Shown: piece after piece, positions 17,946-26,297 of the stretch
How positions within the stretch are numbered: position 1 is the first letter of the stretch
Layout of the letters: each line of letters begins with the position of its first letter
From: an uncultured Brevibacillus sp.
GTDB taxonomy: Bacteria; Bacillota; Bacilli; Brevibacillales; Brevibacillaceae
NCBI RefSeq assembly: GCF_947502445.1
Contig: NZ_CANMZW010000026.1
Span: 17,051-81,050 of the forward strand
Direction of reading: 5' to 3'
Length of the DNA: 64,000 nucleotides
The notes under the pieces: generated by a model
Seen by the model: only the letters and a program-made list of their open reading frames with translations
Databases searched by the model: none
Told to the model about the DNA's origin: nothing
Translations under genes and position numbers: made by a program

Positions 17946-18170
17946 ATGTACATAGGACGAGACCTGTCCGAATTAACTTTGGAACCGATTGAACGTTGGG
18001 AGCTGAACGAGCTTTTGTATCATCAGGATATTTTTTCTCAATTAGCTCTCTATCTTAGTGCTGAAGGAGCCTCGCTTCATATCAAAATAATCCGGGAGCT
18101 CGAATCACGCGGACCGTTCAACGGTGATACCGGAGGCTGGGACCACTCTTCAACACCGATTTATGATTAA
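17946..18170 (+). CDS. conserved small cytosolic protein, 74 residues
   Basis: A 74-residue acidic protein beginning MYIGRDLSEL and ending PIYD, with an even helix-rich composition, no cysteine and no membrane segment. GGAGGAGG lies close upstream and an intrinsic terminator close downstream, so it is a one-gene unit. The MYIGRDxxEL opening recalls a family of short cytosolic proteins in Bacillales of unknown function; I cannot name it with certainty. Confidence 0.72.
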   Translation: MYIGRDLSELTLEPIERWELNELLYHQDIFSQLALYLSAEGASLHIKIIRELESRGPFNGDTGGWDHSSTPIYD

Positions 18171-18186
18171 TGGTAGAAAAAGGAGT

Positions 18187-18226
18187 TGGCAGATTCTCTT
18201 GAATGAGGGTCTGCTCTTTTTGCTTT
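18187..18226 (+). terminator. intrinsic terminator of the 74-residue gene
   Basis: GGCAGATTCTC pairs with GAGGGTCTGCT (two G-U pairs) around a six-base loop and is followed by TTTTTGC. Confidence 0.75.
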
Positions 18227-18271
18227 CTTGTAAAATGGAAAGAACCTTTGAAAAAATTTCTTTTGCAATCT

Positions 18272-18298
18272 TGTAACCTTTTTTGCTTTTTTTACGGA
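18272..18298 (+). promoter_or_regulatory. candidate ECF-type promoter of the sigma/anti-sigma operon
   Basis: TGTAAC, a 17-base T-rich spacer and CGGA lie about 33 bases before the first gene. The AAC...CG pattern and spacing are those of Bacillus ECF sigma promoters (sigma-X/W group), so the operon may be autoregulated by the sigma factor encoded in it. Confidence 0.5.
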
Positions 18299-18331
18299 TA
18301 AGTAGGCAGAAGAAAGTGAGGGATAACCATT

Positions 18332-19831
18332 ATGAAGAAAATAATGAAACTCGTCTGCCTGCTGGCAACCACCAGTCTACTGGCGGCAACACCTATTTAC
18401 GCGACACAGCAGAGCAATAAAACAGCAGAGAAGGCTCAATCCGGGACTGTAGCGGATATTATGAAAACGATTGATGCTTCTATAGCCAAGGCCAAAAATC
18501 TTTTGCCTTACCTAGAAGACTACCCGTATAAAACAGTGACGATTGATGAAAACAGCGATAACACCGTTCGCGTTTTGCTAAAAAAATCCGAAGACGAAGA
18601 AAATATTTTGCCAAATGTCGTGCTTTCGTTTGATAAAAAAACGGGTGAATTAAAGCGATTCCGCCTATTAAATGATTCGAACACAGATGAGGGCTTGGCA
18701 CGGGGAGAGCAGGCTGTTAAGCAGGCTACTGCCTTTCTCAAGCAATGGTACGGTGAAGACATGAGGGGATATCGTTATAATCCGTATCTTTCAAACGCCT
18801 TAGGAATCCCATTTTCCAAGGTTGTGAACGGTCTTTTTTACCCTAGCCAAAGCGTGCGCATAACCGTAGATGCTGATGGACGCATTACTGCGGGTGGACA
18901 ATTCCCCACGCCAGATTCCAACTTCAACTACCCAGTTCCAGCCGTGGAAGAAACGAATTTTGACGATCCCAAGGACGCGCTACCGCCAGAAGAGCTGGAA
19001 TCATTGTTTGCAAGCATGATGACCCTCTCCTATAACGGGGATACATTCATCTACCAACCGATGTTCTCCGGCTATATCGATGCGAAAACAGGAAAAGATC
19101 TGGGGGTACGACAAGTGAATTACGATACCCCTGGACCGATCATTAACGTAAAACCGACAGGAGCGAACTTTTCTGCAAAAACAAAAGAAGAGGTTGTTGC
19201 CTATTTGAAAAAAGAACGCGGTATCGAAGCAAAGGCAGCAGAACTGCGCGAAGAAATGACCAAGGATCAAACGAGGAAGCGTTATTGGTGGAGGGAAGGA
19301 ACGGAACAAGAAGCGCTCGTCAACACAGATGCGACAACTGGGGAAATCGTCACTTATTTTTCCGAGGGAGCCTCTGAAAAGAATTCAAAAAGCGTGAATC
19401 GTGAACAAGCCAGACTTTTGGCAATCAAAGAGCTGGAAAATTATTTGCCCGCAGACACAAGTGAAGTGATGGAGATTATAAATCATCGCACGGAAGGCTG
19501 GCGCGGTTACATGTTCTCCTTTGCTCCTGTTCACAATGGGATTCCTAATCTTTATGATCGAGTTTCTATCCATTTGGACGGAGAACAAATTACTGATTTT
19601 TACGGGACTACCAAGGCTCGCTTCTCTGCCAAGCCACCTGAGGGGGTAAAGCTAGTCTCTGCCGAACAAGCAGCAAAGGAATATTTGAAGGACAATCCGC
19701 TGCAACTGATTTATTTCTATCCGAAAGACAACGGGAAGCAGGCTGTTCTCACCTATCAGGCTCCCCAAGGCTATCGCATGGACAAGATCAATGCTGTAAC
19801 CGGAAAAATCATCCCGACTAAAACCGAATAA
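18332..19831 (+). CDS. secreted YcdB/YcdC-repeat protein
   Basis: A 499-residue secreted protein with a signal peptide (residues 1-24, cleavage near IYA-TQQ). The mature part holds PepSY-like/YcdB-YcdC-type repeats, visible as recurring phrases such as VVLSFDKKTGELKRF, GYIDAKTGKDLG, TDATTGEIVTY and NAVTGKIIPTK. Such repeats are thought to be regulatory or inhibitory modules of extracellular proteins. It is the first gene of a three-gene operon; its TAA overlaps the ribosome site of the following ECF sigma gene. The C-terminal half of the anti-sigma protein encoded third is built of the same kind of repeat. Confidence 0.8.
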   Translation: MKKIMKLVCLLATTSLLAATPIYATQQSNKTAEKAQSGTVADIMKTIDASIAKAKNLLPYLEDYPYKTVTIDENSDNTVRVLLKKSEDEENILPNVVLSFDKKTGELKRFRLLNDSNTDEGLARGEQAVKQATAFLKQWYGEDMRGYRYNPYLSNALGIPFSKVVNGLFYPSQSVRITVDADGRITAGGQFPTPDSNFNYPVPAVEETNFDDPKDALPPEELESLFASMMTLSYNGDTFIYQPMFSGYIDAKTGKDLGVRQVNYDTPGPIINVKPTGANFSAKTKEEVVAYLKKERGIEAKAAELREEMTKDQTRKRYWWREGTEQEALVNTDATTGEIVTYFSEGASEKNSKSVNREQARLLAIKELENYLPADTSEVMEIINHRTEGWRGYMFSFAPVHNGIPNLYDRVSIHLDGEQITDFYGTTKARFSAKPPEGVKLVSAEQAAKEYLKDNPLQLIYFYPKDNGKQAVLTYQAPQGYRMDKINAVTGKIIPTKTE

Positions 19832-19843
19832 GGAGGAAGTGTT

Positions 19844-20380
19844 TTGCATGACGAGCTTAACGAGAGAATTCGCCTTATTTATCAGACTCACTACAAGGAC
19901 GTCTACTCCTTTTTACTCTATTTCACCAACAATCAAAACGAGACCGAGGACTTGACCCAAGAGGTGTTTACGAGCTTATTGCGCTCACTCCCAAACTATG
20001 ATGGGCGCGTAGTGATCAAGACGTGGCTGTTCTCCATCGCCAAATACATCGCTATCGATTATTACCGCAAGCAAAAGCTGAAGCTGTTCTTTTCCGAAAA
20101 GCTCCTGCGCAATATCGTCACAACTGAGGGTGTGCCAGAAGCAGAGCTATCTCACAAGGAAGAATTGGTAGAATTGAAAAAAGCTTTGCAAAAGCTAAAG
20201 CCCAGCTATCGTATGGTCATTATTTTACGCAGTATCAAAGGGTATAGCATCAAGGAAACAGCAGAGCTTCTGGCGATTTCAGAAGCAAAAGTAAAAGTAG
20301 ATTATCATCGCGGCTTCAAACAGCTCCAGCGCTATATGACCGAACCCAAGGAAGGAGGGTGGCAAAATGAATTCGTTTGA
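19844..20380 (+). CDS. ECF-family RNA polymerase sigma factor
   Basis: A 178-residue group 4 sigma factor. Region 2 is seen as YQTHYKDVYSFLLYF...ETEDLTQEVF and TWLFSIAKYIAIDYYRK, and region 4 as LKPSYRMVIILRSIKGYSIKETAELL with the helix-turn-helix near the end. The start is TTG, 7 bases after AGGAGG; the nearby ATG at 19848 is out of frame. The end overlaps the anti-sigma gene by 14 bases, implying translational coupling and one-to-one production. Confidence 0.88.
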   Translation: MHDELNERIRLIYQTHYKDVYSFLLYFTNNQNETEDLTQEVFTSLLRSLPNYDGRVVIKTWLFSIAKYIAIDYYRKQKLKLFFSEKLLRNIVTTEGVPEAELSHKEELVELKKALQKLKPSYRMVIILRSIKGYSIKETAELLAISEAKVKVDYHRGFKQLQRYMTEPKEGGWQNEFV

Positions 20381-21920
20381 GGAACTGGAACAACAACTAA
20401 AACGATTGCCTGAGCTGGAGCAGTCACCACGACCGGAATTCGTTGCTTACTTGGATGAAAAACTGCAAAAAGAAGCGACCGCTGTAAAACGCCGGTTGCG
20501 TCATCGCCGTATCTTGACTCATACGGCAACCGCAGCAGTTGTCATACTATTGGGAAGCTGGGTCACCGCAATGCCTTGGCAGCAGCCTTCACCGCAGGCA
20601 TCTACCTCCCCAGCCGATTCGAATATCGCTTCTCTACCTCTTGATCATCCACAAGAGCCAGCAGCTACCACCCATGTCGCGGAGCAGCCTAACTCTGCCG
20701 GGCAAACACAAACAAAAGCACACGTCCCAAAACCTCCAGCCAATACAGGAGTGCCCGAAGCACAAGCCATTTCGCCAACGGATAACGTAAAAGAGCAGCC
20801 ACCTACTGAGCAGTATAACAACGAGCCAGACAAGATTTCTCCTCCACTCCAGATTGCCCAGTCTTATTTAAACGAAATGCTCGGAGATGAAAGCCAGCAT
20901 TACACGATTAATACCAAGCAGACCGACCTGAAGGAAGGGAAAATTGTTTTCAGTCGTATGATTCACGGTGTCCCCTTTTATAACGACAGCTATTCAGTAG
21001 GCGTAGAGCATGATACGGTAAGCTATTTTAAATTCAATCGTTTGCCTGAGAAGCAGCGCAACTTGTCTCAATTTCCTCCCCCGGTAGACGTTCTTTCTGA
21101 AAAAGAGGCATTGAAAATCATCGCAGATACAATGCAGCCTGTCTATCGGTACAACAAAAATGGCGCACTCACCAAACGCTACGAACTGGATTTTCCCGGC
21201 TATTTGGATGCGAAAACAGGAAAAATGCTGGCTAAGCCAGAGCAACTTTCGCAGGTTCCATCCCCCAAATCATCAATCCCTGTGAAATCACAAGGGAAAA
21301 AGCTCGAGGTGCATTCTGTGAATGACGCTATCACTTTGCTTCAGCAGGAATTCGGCGTTACCTTTGATGGAGAGCGAGGTACATCTCCCACTTCCATCTC
21401 GTATGGAAAAGGATCGGGAACGGAATACACATGGGCTGGAGCTGATAAAACGATTACTGCTCAAGTAAGCCCAAATGGTGTGCTGACCGCCTATCATGTT
21501 CAGGATACTGCTTCCGAGACAAACGGATCGAAGCGAGCCCCGCGAGAAGATGACGTGAAAAAGGCTCTCGAGTTTCTAGAACGCTATCTGGATAAAAAGA
21601 TAACGGCGGTCGGCTACCTTGGATCAAACTGGAATGAACGAGAAATTCAGTACACCTTTGGCGCTTTTGTAAAGGGAATTCCGCTCAAGGGTCGTACCTA
21701 TCACGTTACGCTTGATCAGAGCGGGAAAGTCGTCGGAATGGAAGATAGCAAGAATGCCTCCAAAAATCCGCCACTGTCCTTTGAAGCCGCCTCCAGAGAA
21801 GCAGCCATCTCCGAGTACTCGACGAAACACAAGCTCGAGCTGATTTATATATGGCCGAAAAAGGCTTCGGATGACGAAAATTCGACTGATGCTCCACAGC
21901 TCGTGTACCAGCAAAAATGA
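20367..21920 (+). CDS. membrane anti-sigma factor with extracellular YcdB/YcdC-type domain
   Basis: A 517-residue protein: a charged cytosolic N-terminus (1-47) able to bind the sigma factor, one transmembrane segment (about 50-69), a Pro/Ser/Thr/Gln-rich linker (about 70-165), and an extracellular part with YcdB/YcdC and PepSY-like motifs such as GYLDAKTGKMLA and VSPNGVLTAYHV. It overlaps the sigma gene by 14 bases. No zinc-binding HxxxCxxC motif is present at the N-terminus, so anti-sigma function is inferred from gene order and topology. The outer domain resembles the secreted product of the operon's first gene. Confidence 0.75.
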   Translation: MNSFEELEQQLKRLPELEQSPRPEFVAYLDEKLQKEATAVKRRLRHRRILTHTATAAVVILLGSWVTAMPWQQPSPQASTSPADSNIASLPLDHPQEPAATTHVAEQPNSAGQTQTKAHVPKPPANTGVPEAQAISPTDNVKEQPPTEQYNNEPDKISPPLQIAQSYLNEMLGDESQHYTINTKQTDLKEGKIVFSRMIHGVPFYNDSYSVGVEHDTVSYFKFNRLPEKQRNLSQFPPPVDVLSEKEALKIIADTMQPVYRYNKNGALTKRYELDFPGYLDAKTGKMLAKPEQLSQVPSPKSSIPVKSQGKKLEVHSVNDAITLLQQEFGVTFDGERGTSPTSISYGKGSGTEYTWAGADKTITAQVSPNGVLTAYHVQDTASETNGSKRAPREDDVKKALEFLERYLDKKITAVGYLGSNWNEREIQYTFGAFVKGIPLKGRTYHVTLDQSGKVVGMEDSKNASKNPPLSFEAASREAAISEYSTKHKLELIYIWPKKASDDENSTDAPQLVYQQK

Positions 21921-21934
21921 ATCTGCCCCACCTT

Positions 21935-21972
21935 GCAAAAAGTGGCGTTTCGCATCCTTCGCCACTTTTTGT
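21935..21972 (+). terminator. intrinsic terminator of the sigma operon
   Basis: AAAAAGTGGCG pairs perfectly with CGCCACTTTTT. Confidence 0.88.
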
Positions 21973-22113
21973 CACCAGTTCACGGAAATGAATAATTGTC
22001 AGAAAATAATTTCTTTTTGAAAATAGGTGAAAAAGTGCTTTACTTCAAGAAGAAATTCCCATATTCTTAGAGTACGTTCTAAAACACTACGTAAGAAAAG
22101 GAGGCTGTGACAA

Positions 22114-22218
22114 ATGATGATGATGAATGTACTACTACAACCCATTGCTGCTGTTTATGACCGTCTTATCTTTGTTACAACTGAATATGGCAACGCCTCC
22201 TGGACTGACGAATCGTAG
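22114..22218 (+). CDS. microprotein, 34 residues
   Basis: Four consecutive Met codons open the frame 8 bases after AAGGAGG; it ends at TAG 22218. The product MMMMNVLLQPIAAVYD... has a short hydrophobic N-terminal part and an acidic tail (WTDES). It is followed by two tandem terminators. It precedes two YrzI-type microproteins. No family recognised; the ribosome site and terminators are the evidence that it is real. Confidence 0.55.
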   Translation: MMMMNVLLQPIAAVYDRLIFVTTEYGNASWTDES

Positions 22219-22259
22219 TTGTTATTCGTATTTTTAACATTCCCTTTTCGTCAAATACC

Positions 22260-22290
22260 CGACCACAGGCGTTGTTGCTTGTGGTCTTTC
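22260..22290 (+). terminator. first of two tandem terminators
   Basis: GACCACAGGCG with CTTGTGGTC, followed by TTTC. Confidence 0.7.
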
Positions 22291-22308
22291 ATTTTCTTTG
22301 TGTTTCCA

Positions 22309-22345
22309 AAAGACCGCTGGCGTTTTGCCTGTGGTCTTTTTCTTT
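22309..22345 (+). terminator. second of two tandem terminators
   Basis: AAGACCGCTGGC with GCCTGTGGTCTT followed by a T-rich run. It shares its 3' arm (CTGTGGTCTTT) with the hairpin 48 bases upstream, suggesting duplication. Confidence 0.7.
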
Positions 22346-22407
22346 CTCTGTAGATCAAAAAAATGGATACAATTCAATTTTTACCCTTTGAAGGGAGGTG
22401 ATCGGAT

Positions 22408-22560
22408 ATGATACTGAACTTTTTGTTCTTCACAATCAAGATTGAACGCAAACAAGTAAATGCTGAGCAACGTATAGCTACGTACGCTCGCACACGTTAC
22501 CTTGAGGAACGTGCGGAAGCCCACGCCATTCAAGCAGCACAATTGATTAGCCACATCTAA
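22408..22560 (+). CDS. YrzI-family small protein (50 residues), copy 1
   Basis: MILNFLFFTIKIERKQVNAEQ is the typical opening of the YrzI family: a short hydrophobic stretch ending in FFTIxIExR, then a charged helix with a ...EQR... start. GGGAGGTGATC, a nearly complete anti-16S match, precedes the ATG. Members occur in tandem in spore-formers and are described as probable sporulation proteins; their role is unknown. A related copy lies at 22698-22856. Confidence 0.78.
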   Translation: MILNFLFFTIKIERKQVNAEQRIATYARTRYLEERAEAHAIQAAQLISHI

Positions 22561-22596
22561 TATTTGCAAACAACCACGTTGAGGAGGGATTTTTTT

Positions 22597-22662
22597 ATGA
22601 AAACCAAACAAAGACGTCAGATGATGAGATTTACAGGAGTCAAAGCGATAGATGGCAGCTGA
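22597..22662 (+). CDS. possible 21-residue peptide
   Basis: GAGGAGGG precedes an ATG at 8-9 bases and the frame codes for a basic peptide beginning MKTKQRRQMMRF. It lies between two YrzI-type genes. Too short to judge by composition; the good ribosome site is the only evidence. It could instead be a leader coupling translation of the two neighbours. Confidence 0.4.
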   Translation: MKTKQRRQMMRFTGVKAIDGS

Positions 22663-22697
22663 CTGCACCAATTTACAGGGATGGGAGGGATACACTC

Positions 22698-22856
22698 ATG
22701 TACATTCCGATGATTTTTTTCACCATCATCATTGAGAAACGGAAAGTGACTCCAGAGCAACAGGAGGCACACTATTTGCAAAAGAAAGCTATTGCCGAGT
22801 GGGAAGAGCAAAAGCATCAGATCGCGATGCAATTTCCAGAGTATTTGTATCGCTAA
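22698..22856 (+). CDS. YrzI-family small protein (52 residues), copy 2
   Basis: MYIPMIFFTIIIEKRKVTPEQ carries the same FFTIxIExR hydrophobic-to-charged boundary as copy 1, and a helical C-terminal half rich in Gln/Glu/Lys. GGGAGGG precedes the ATG. The four small frames from 22114 on read in one direction and end in a shared terminator. Function unknown; a small membrane-associated sporulation peptide is the family guess. Confidence 0.78.
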   Translation: MYIPMIFFTIIIEKRKVTPEQQEAHYLQKKAIAEWEEQKHQIAMQFPEYLYR

Positions 22857-22883
22857 TATACACGCACGATCATAAAAGCAAAA

Positions 22884-22927
22884 AAGAAGATCAGGTCTCA
22901 TGCGGACGTGATCTTCTTCCTTTTTTA
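22884..22927. terminator. bidirectional terminator between the YrzI genes and mutY
   Basis: AAGAAGATCAGGTC pairs with GACGTGATCTTCTT, preceded by A-rich and followed by T-rich sequence. It serves both the plus-strand microprotein cluster and minus-strand mutY. Confidence 0.85.
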
Positions 22928-22940
22928 GTCTGCTTCGCGA

Positions 22941-24047
22941 TTACCGCTGCAACAACTGCCTAATTTTATGATGAGCCATGGGGAACGTATACGAGTCCAG
23001 CTCTTCCCATGCTTCATAACGGGCATGAGTCGGTAATTCCTCACCATCGATCCAATCACAGGACCAGACCTGCATGTTCCATTGCAAGTGGGAGAAAATA
23101 TGCTGAACCTCGCCAATCGGCTCCAGCACCTCGACATCGATGCCGAATCGCTCGCGCAGTCCATTGGCAAGTGCTTCGCGTTTGGCTGTGTCCTTGTCTG
23201 CATCGGACTCCACCATCGGGAATTCCCACATCCCAGCCAAGAGCCCCTGCTCCGGACGCTTATTGATCAATACCTTGCCATCGCGCAAGATGACACCAAC
23301 CTGCAGGCTTACAGGACGCGGCGGCTTTGCCTTGCCTTTAATCGGCAGCTCCTCCTGAACGCCTTCCTGTCGTGCCATACAGTAATCAAACACCGGACAC
23401 GTCAGGCATTGCGGCGTCCGTGGAACACAGACCATCGCACCTAGCTCCATCAATGCCTGGTTGAAATCTCCGGCTCTCCCGACAGGAATGACTTGCCTTA
23501 CGAGATGCTCAATTTTGATTCGTGTGGCAGGCTTGGCGATATCATCGGTCAAATACAGCAAGCGGGAAAATACCCGCATGACATTGCCATCTACGGCTGG
23601 CTCGGCCTTTTCATACGCGATGCTCAGGATCGCTCCTGCTGTATAGGGACCAACGCCTTTTAGCGTCGCGATCTCCTCAGGTCTATCAGGCACGACACCA
23701 CCATAACGCACAGTGACCTCGCGGGCAGCCGCTTGCAAATTGCGAGCGCGGGAGTAATAGCCTAGCCCCTCCCACGCCTTGAGCACTTCTTCCTCGGGTG
23801 CCTTGGCCAAATCGGTTACGGTCGGAAATTTTTCCATGAAATTTGCATAATAAGGTTTAACGGTCTCTACCCGAGTCTGCTGCAGCATAATTTCCGATAC
23901 CCAGACACGATAAGGATCGCGGTTAATGCGCCAAGGCAAATCACGCTTTTGTGAGTCGTACCAGGCCAGCAAATCCTTGGCGAATCCGAATACGTGAAAT
24001 TCTTCCGGCAATGTATACTGCAAACTGGTTTCTTTTTTCCTTGCCAT
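22941..24047 (-). CDS. mutY: A/G-specific adenine glycosylase MutY
   Basis: A 368-residue base-excision enzyme that removes adenine mispaired with 8-oxoguanine. It has the helix-hairpin-helix GVGPYTAGAILSIAY followed by the catalytic aspartate in AVDGNVMRVFSR, the [4Fe-4S] ligands Cys207, Cys214, Cys217 and Cys223 with the standard x6-x2-x5 spacing, and a C-terminal NUDIX-like domain (PRPVSLQVGVILRDGKVLINKRP) that reads 8-oxoG. In B. subtilis this gene (yfhQ) sits beside yfhP, as here. Confidence 0.95.
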   Translation of the reverse strand: MARKKETSLQYTLPEEFHVFGFAKDLLAWYDSQKRDLPWRINRDPYRVWVSEIMLQQTRVETVKPYYANFMEKFPTVTDLAKAPEEEVLKAWEGLGYYSRARNLQAAAREVTVRYGGVVPDRPEEIATLKGVGPYTAGAILSIAYEKAEPAVDGNVMRVFSRLLYLTDDIAKPATRIKIEHLVRQVIPVGRAGDFNQALMELGAMVCVPRTPQCLTCPVFDYCMARQEGVQEELPIKGKAKPPRPVSLQVGVILRDGKVLINKRPEQGLLAGMWEFPMVESDADKDTAKREALANGLRERFGIDVEVLEPIGEVQHIFSHLQWNMQVWSCDWIDGEELPTHARYEAWEELDSYTFPMAHHKIRQLLQR

Positions 24048-24077
24048 TTCTTTTTTGTCTGCTCCTTTTGTTAAAAG

Positions 24078-24362
24078 CTATAGCTCGGCGGCACGAAAAG
24101 CCCACACATTCAGCTTGCCCGCTCCCGCCACACAGTTGCAAAAGTCCCGATCAGCGAGGCGGACTGCCTTGATTTGCTCGTATTGCTCCAACGTCTCTAC
24201 ATCAAAAGCTTCTACGAACAACCCTGGCTGATCCACACCTTCCCAGGAGCGATACTGCTTTGCGCCCATTCCTTCCATGCGGGCAGCCATATCAGCGAGC
24301 AGCAGCATCCCTTTTGTGCGCTTTTCAGGCTCTAATTTATATTCGATAAAAACAGTGATCAC
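24078..24362 (-). CDS. hypothetical protein, 94 residues, mutY-linked
   Basis: A compact 94-residue protein starting MITVFIEYKLEPEKR with a GTG codon. The alternation of strands and helices, the segment LFVEAFDVETLEQYEQIKAVR, and the C-terminal NVWAFRAAEL suggest a ferredoxin-like alpha/beta barrel of the ABM type, but this is a fold guess only. It lies 30 bases upstream of mutY on the same strand and is probably cotranscribed. No catalytic residues are evident. Confidence 0.7.
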   Translation of the reverse strand: MITVFIEYKLEPEKRTKGMLLLADMAARMEGMGAKQYRSWEGVDQPGLFVEAFDVETLEQYEQIKAVRLADRDFCNCVAGAGKLNVWAFRAAEL

Positions 24363-24528
24363 AATAGGCGCCCTCCCCTTCGAGGTTCATCCCCTACATC
24401 ATACCTTTCTAGCCCAATGGGAACAAGCTCACAATTTTTTTCAGCAGAATGAGGGAAATATATCGTCCCGCGCGCTATAATAAACAATAAAGATCAGCCT
24501 GTAAGGAAGGGAGGAAGACAACGATTCC

Positions 24529-25524
24529 ATGGATACCGCCACACACTTTGCCATGGGCTTTGGATTAGCCGGTCTCGCCTATCTCGATCCTGTTGTAGCT
24601 TCTACTCCGGCACTCGCAGGAGCCGTGATGATCGGCACAGTCATCGGCTCACAAGCACCTGATCTGGATGGCTTGGTCCGCCTCCGTGGCACCGCTGCCT
24701 ATGTACGCAACCATCGGGGAGTTTCGCACTCTGTTCCGGCACTGTTTCTCTGGACAGGAGCGATCTTTGTCCTCATACAGGCAATTATGCCGCAAACACA
24801 CTGGTTCCATCTGCTCAGCTGGATCTTTTTAGCGGTTTGCCTGCACGTATTCGTCGACTTGTTCAATTCGTATGGCACCAAGGGCTTGTACCCGTTTCGC
24901 GATAAATGGGTTGCTCTCAACGCCATCTTCATTTTTGACCCGTTCATTTTCGCCGCTCACCTCGTCGGCTTCTTGCTTTGGGCTTCGGGCGTCGATCCGG
25001 GCAGGTCTTTTCTTCTGATATACATCATCATCGCTGGCTATTACTACTGGCGGATTCAGGTTCAAAAACGAACGACAGAGCTGGTGCGCCAACGCATCGG
25101 AAAAGCCGGGACCTACACGATCATCCCCACACTTTCGTGGACTTACTGGACTTTTGTTGCCAAGACTGAGCACCACTGGTACGTAGGCGAGGTTGTTTCC
25201 GGAGACGTCGTTATTCTCGACACGTTCTCCATCAAGCCCGAAAATGAGCGTATCGCTGCTGCCAAAAAAAGCTTCAAGGTGCAATCCTTCCTCGCCTTCA
25301 CCCATCATGTGCATGTGGAGACCAAGGAACGTCCCTTTGGCTACGAGGTAAAATGGATCGATCTGCGCTATCGCTCACGCTTTCAAGGGAAAAGTCATTA
25401 CATGTTCGTCGCTGTTGTGTATCTCGACTTTGATCTGACCATTCGCGATTCGTTTGTTGGCTGGATTCATCGCGGCGAGGATCAGCTCAGCAAAAAATTG
25501 GATTCCAATCGGCAGTTAGGGTAA
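24529..25524 (+). CDS. yfhP: YfhP-like membrane-bound metal-dependent hydrolase
   Basis: A 331-residue membrane protein of the YdjM/YfhP family. The N-terminus MDTATHFAMGFG and the motif SQAPDLDGLVRLRG...HRGVSHS (residues about 43-67) hold the His/Asp residues that would bind metal; four hydrophobic segments follow between residues 65 and 175, then a soluble C-terminal domain. GGAAGGGAGG precedes the ATG. Divergent from mutY, as in B. subtilis. The enzymatic activity of the family is predicted, not proven. Confidence 0.88.
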   Translation: MDTATHFAMGFGLAGLAYLDPVVASTPALAGAVMIGTVIGSQAPDLDGLVRLRGTAAYVRNHRGVSHSVPALFLWTGAIFVLIQAIMPQTHWFHLLSWIFLAVCLHVFVDLFNSYGTKGLYPFRDKWVALNAIFIFDPFIFAAHLVGFLLWASGVDPGRSFLLIYIIIAGYYYWRIQVQKRTTELVRQRIGKAGTYTIIPTLSWTYWTFVAKTEHHWYVGEVVSGDVVILDTFSIKPENERIAAAKKSFKVQSFLAFTHHVHVETKERPFGYEVKWIDLRYRSRFQGKSHYMFVAVVYLDFDLTIRDSFVGWIHRGEDQLSKKLDSNRQLG

Positions 25525-25540
25525 GATATAAGAAAACCTA

Positions 25541-25577
25541 GGACCGTCCAAAAAGCAAAAGCTTTGGGCGGTCTTTG
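25541..25577 (+). terminator. intrinsic terminator of yfhP
   Basis: GGACCGTCCAAA pairs with CTTTGGGCGGTC and is followed by TTTG. Confidence 0.8.
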
Positions 25578-25693
25578 TCTTTCTCATCTGACCCGCTTCA
25601 TTTGTGCAAAATTGCCCCTTCATACCACGTCAGAAACCGATTACGATCGTTTTACAAGCAATCTTAAATCGTAAGCTGACTGGAGGACCTGTC

Positions 25694-26239
25694 ATGATTC
25701 CCATCCGATATTCCAAACGCACCATTACCGATCAAGAGCAAATTGACGCCTTTTTACTCCAAGCCAAGGTCGGTAATCTCGGTTTAGCAAACGAGCTCGA
25801 GCCGTACATTCTCCCTTTGAATTTTGCCTGGTGGAATGGCTGTATTTACTTTCATGGCGCTGATTCAGGCCGAAAAATCGAGATGATAAACGCCAATAAT
25901 CGCGTGTGCTTCAGTGTCTGTGAGGAGTATGGCACGGTGGCTGATCCTGTGCCTGCCAATCTGGATACGATGTACATGAGTGTATTTATATCGGGTACGA
26001 TCGAACGTGTACAGGAGCCTGCCGAGATGCGTGACGCTATGCAAGCCATGATCGATAAGTACGTGCCCGGCTACTATTCCGCTCCTTTGTCCTTGCAGCA
26101 TGTGCTAAAATATCGTTCCTCTATGGGGAGTGCCACCGCTATTTTCAGAATTACCCCGACGTCTATTTCGGCAAAAGGAAACCCTCACTCCGAGAAAATG
26201 CAGTATTACCCGGGGAGAAAAGTGGAGATGGATGTGTAG
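25694..26239 (+). CDS. pyridoxamine 5'-phosphate oxidase-like flavin protein
   Basis: A 181-residue split-barrel protein: residues 30-75 (NLGLANELEPYILPLNFAWWNGCIYFHGADSGRKIEMI) match the FMN-binding part of the NimA/PNPOx-like group. ATG 25694 follows GGAGG at 7 bases; an upstream extension is less likely. These proteins bind FMN, F420 or heme and act as reductases; the substrate cannot be given. Convergent with the AhpD-like gene and separated from it by a shared terminator. Confidence 0.78.
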   Translation: MIPIRYSKRTITDQEQIDAFLLQAKVGNLGLANELEPYILPLNFAWWNGCIYFHGADSGRKIEMINANNRVCFSVCEEYGTVADPVPANLDTMYMSVFISGTIERVQEPAEMRDAMQAMIDKYVPGYYSAPLSLQHVLKYRSSMGSATAIFRITPTSISAKGNPHSEKMQYYPGRKVEMDV

Positions 26240-26244
26240 GTGAA

Positions 26245-26297
26245 CAAAAAAGGACACGCTCGCACATCGCATGCAAGCGTGTCTTTCCCTTTTTTAC
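26245..26297. terminator. bidirectional terminator
   Basis: GGACACGCTCGCA pairs with TGCAAGCGTGTCT, with A-run and T-run flanks on both sides, between two convergent genes. Confidence 0.85.

Noticed and set aside
22260..22345. Two similar hairpins as a CRISPR or other repeat array
   Set aside because: Only two units, each ending in T-runs: tandem terminators explain them.
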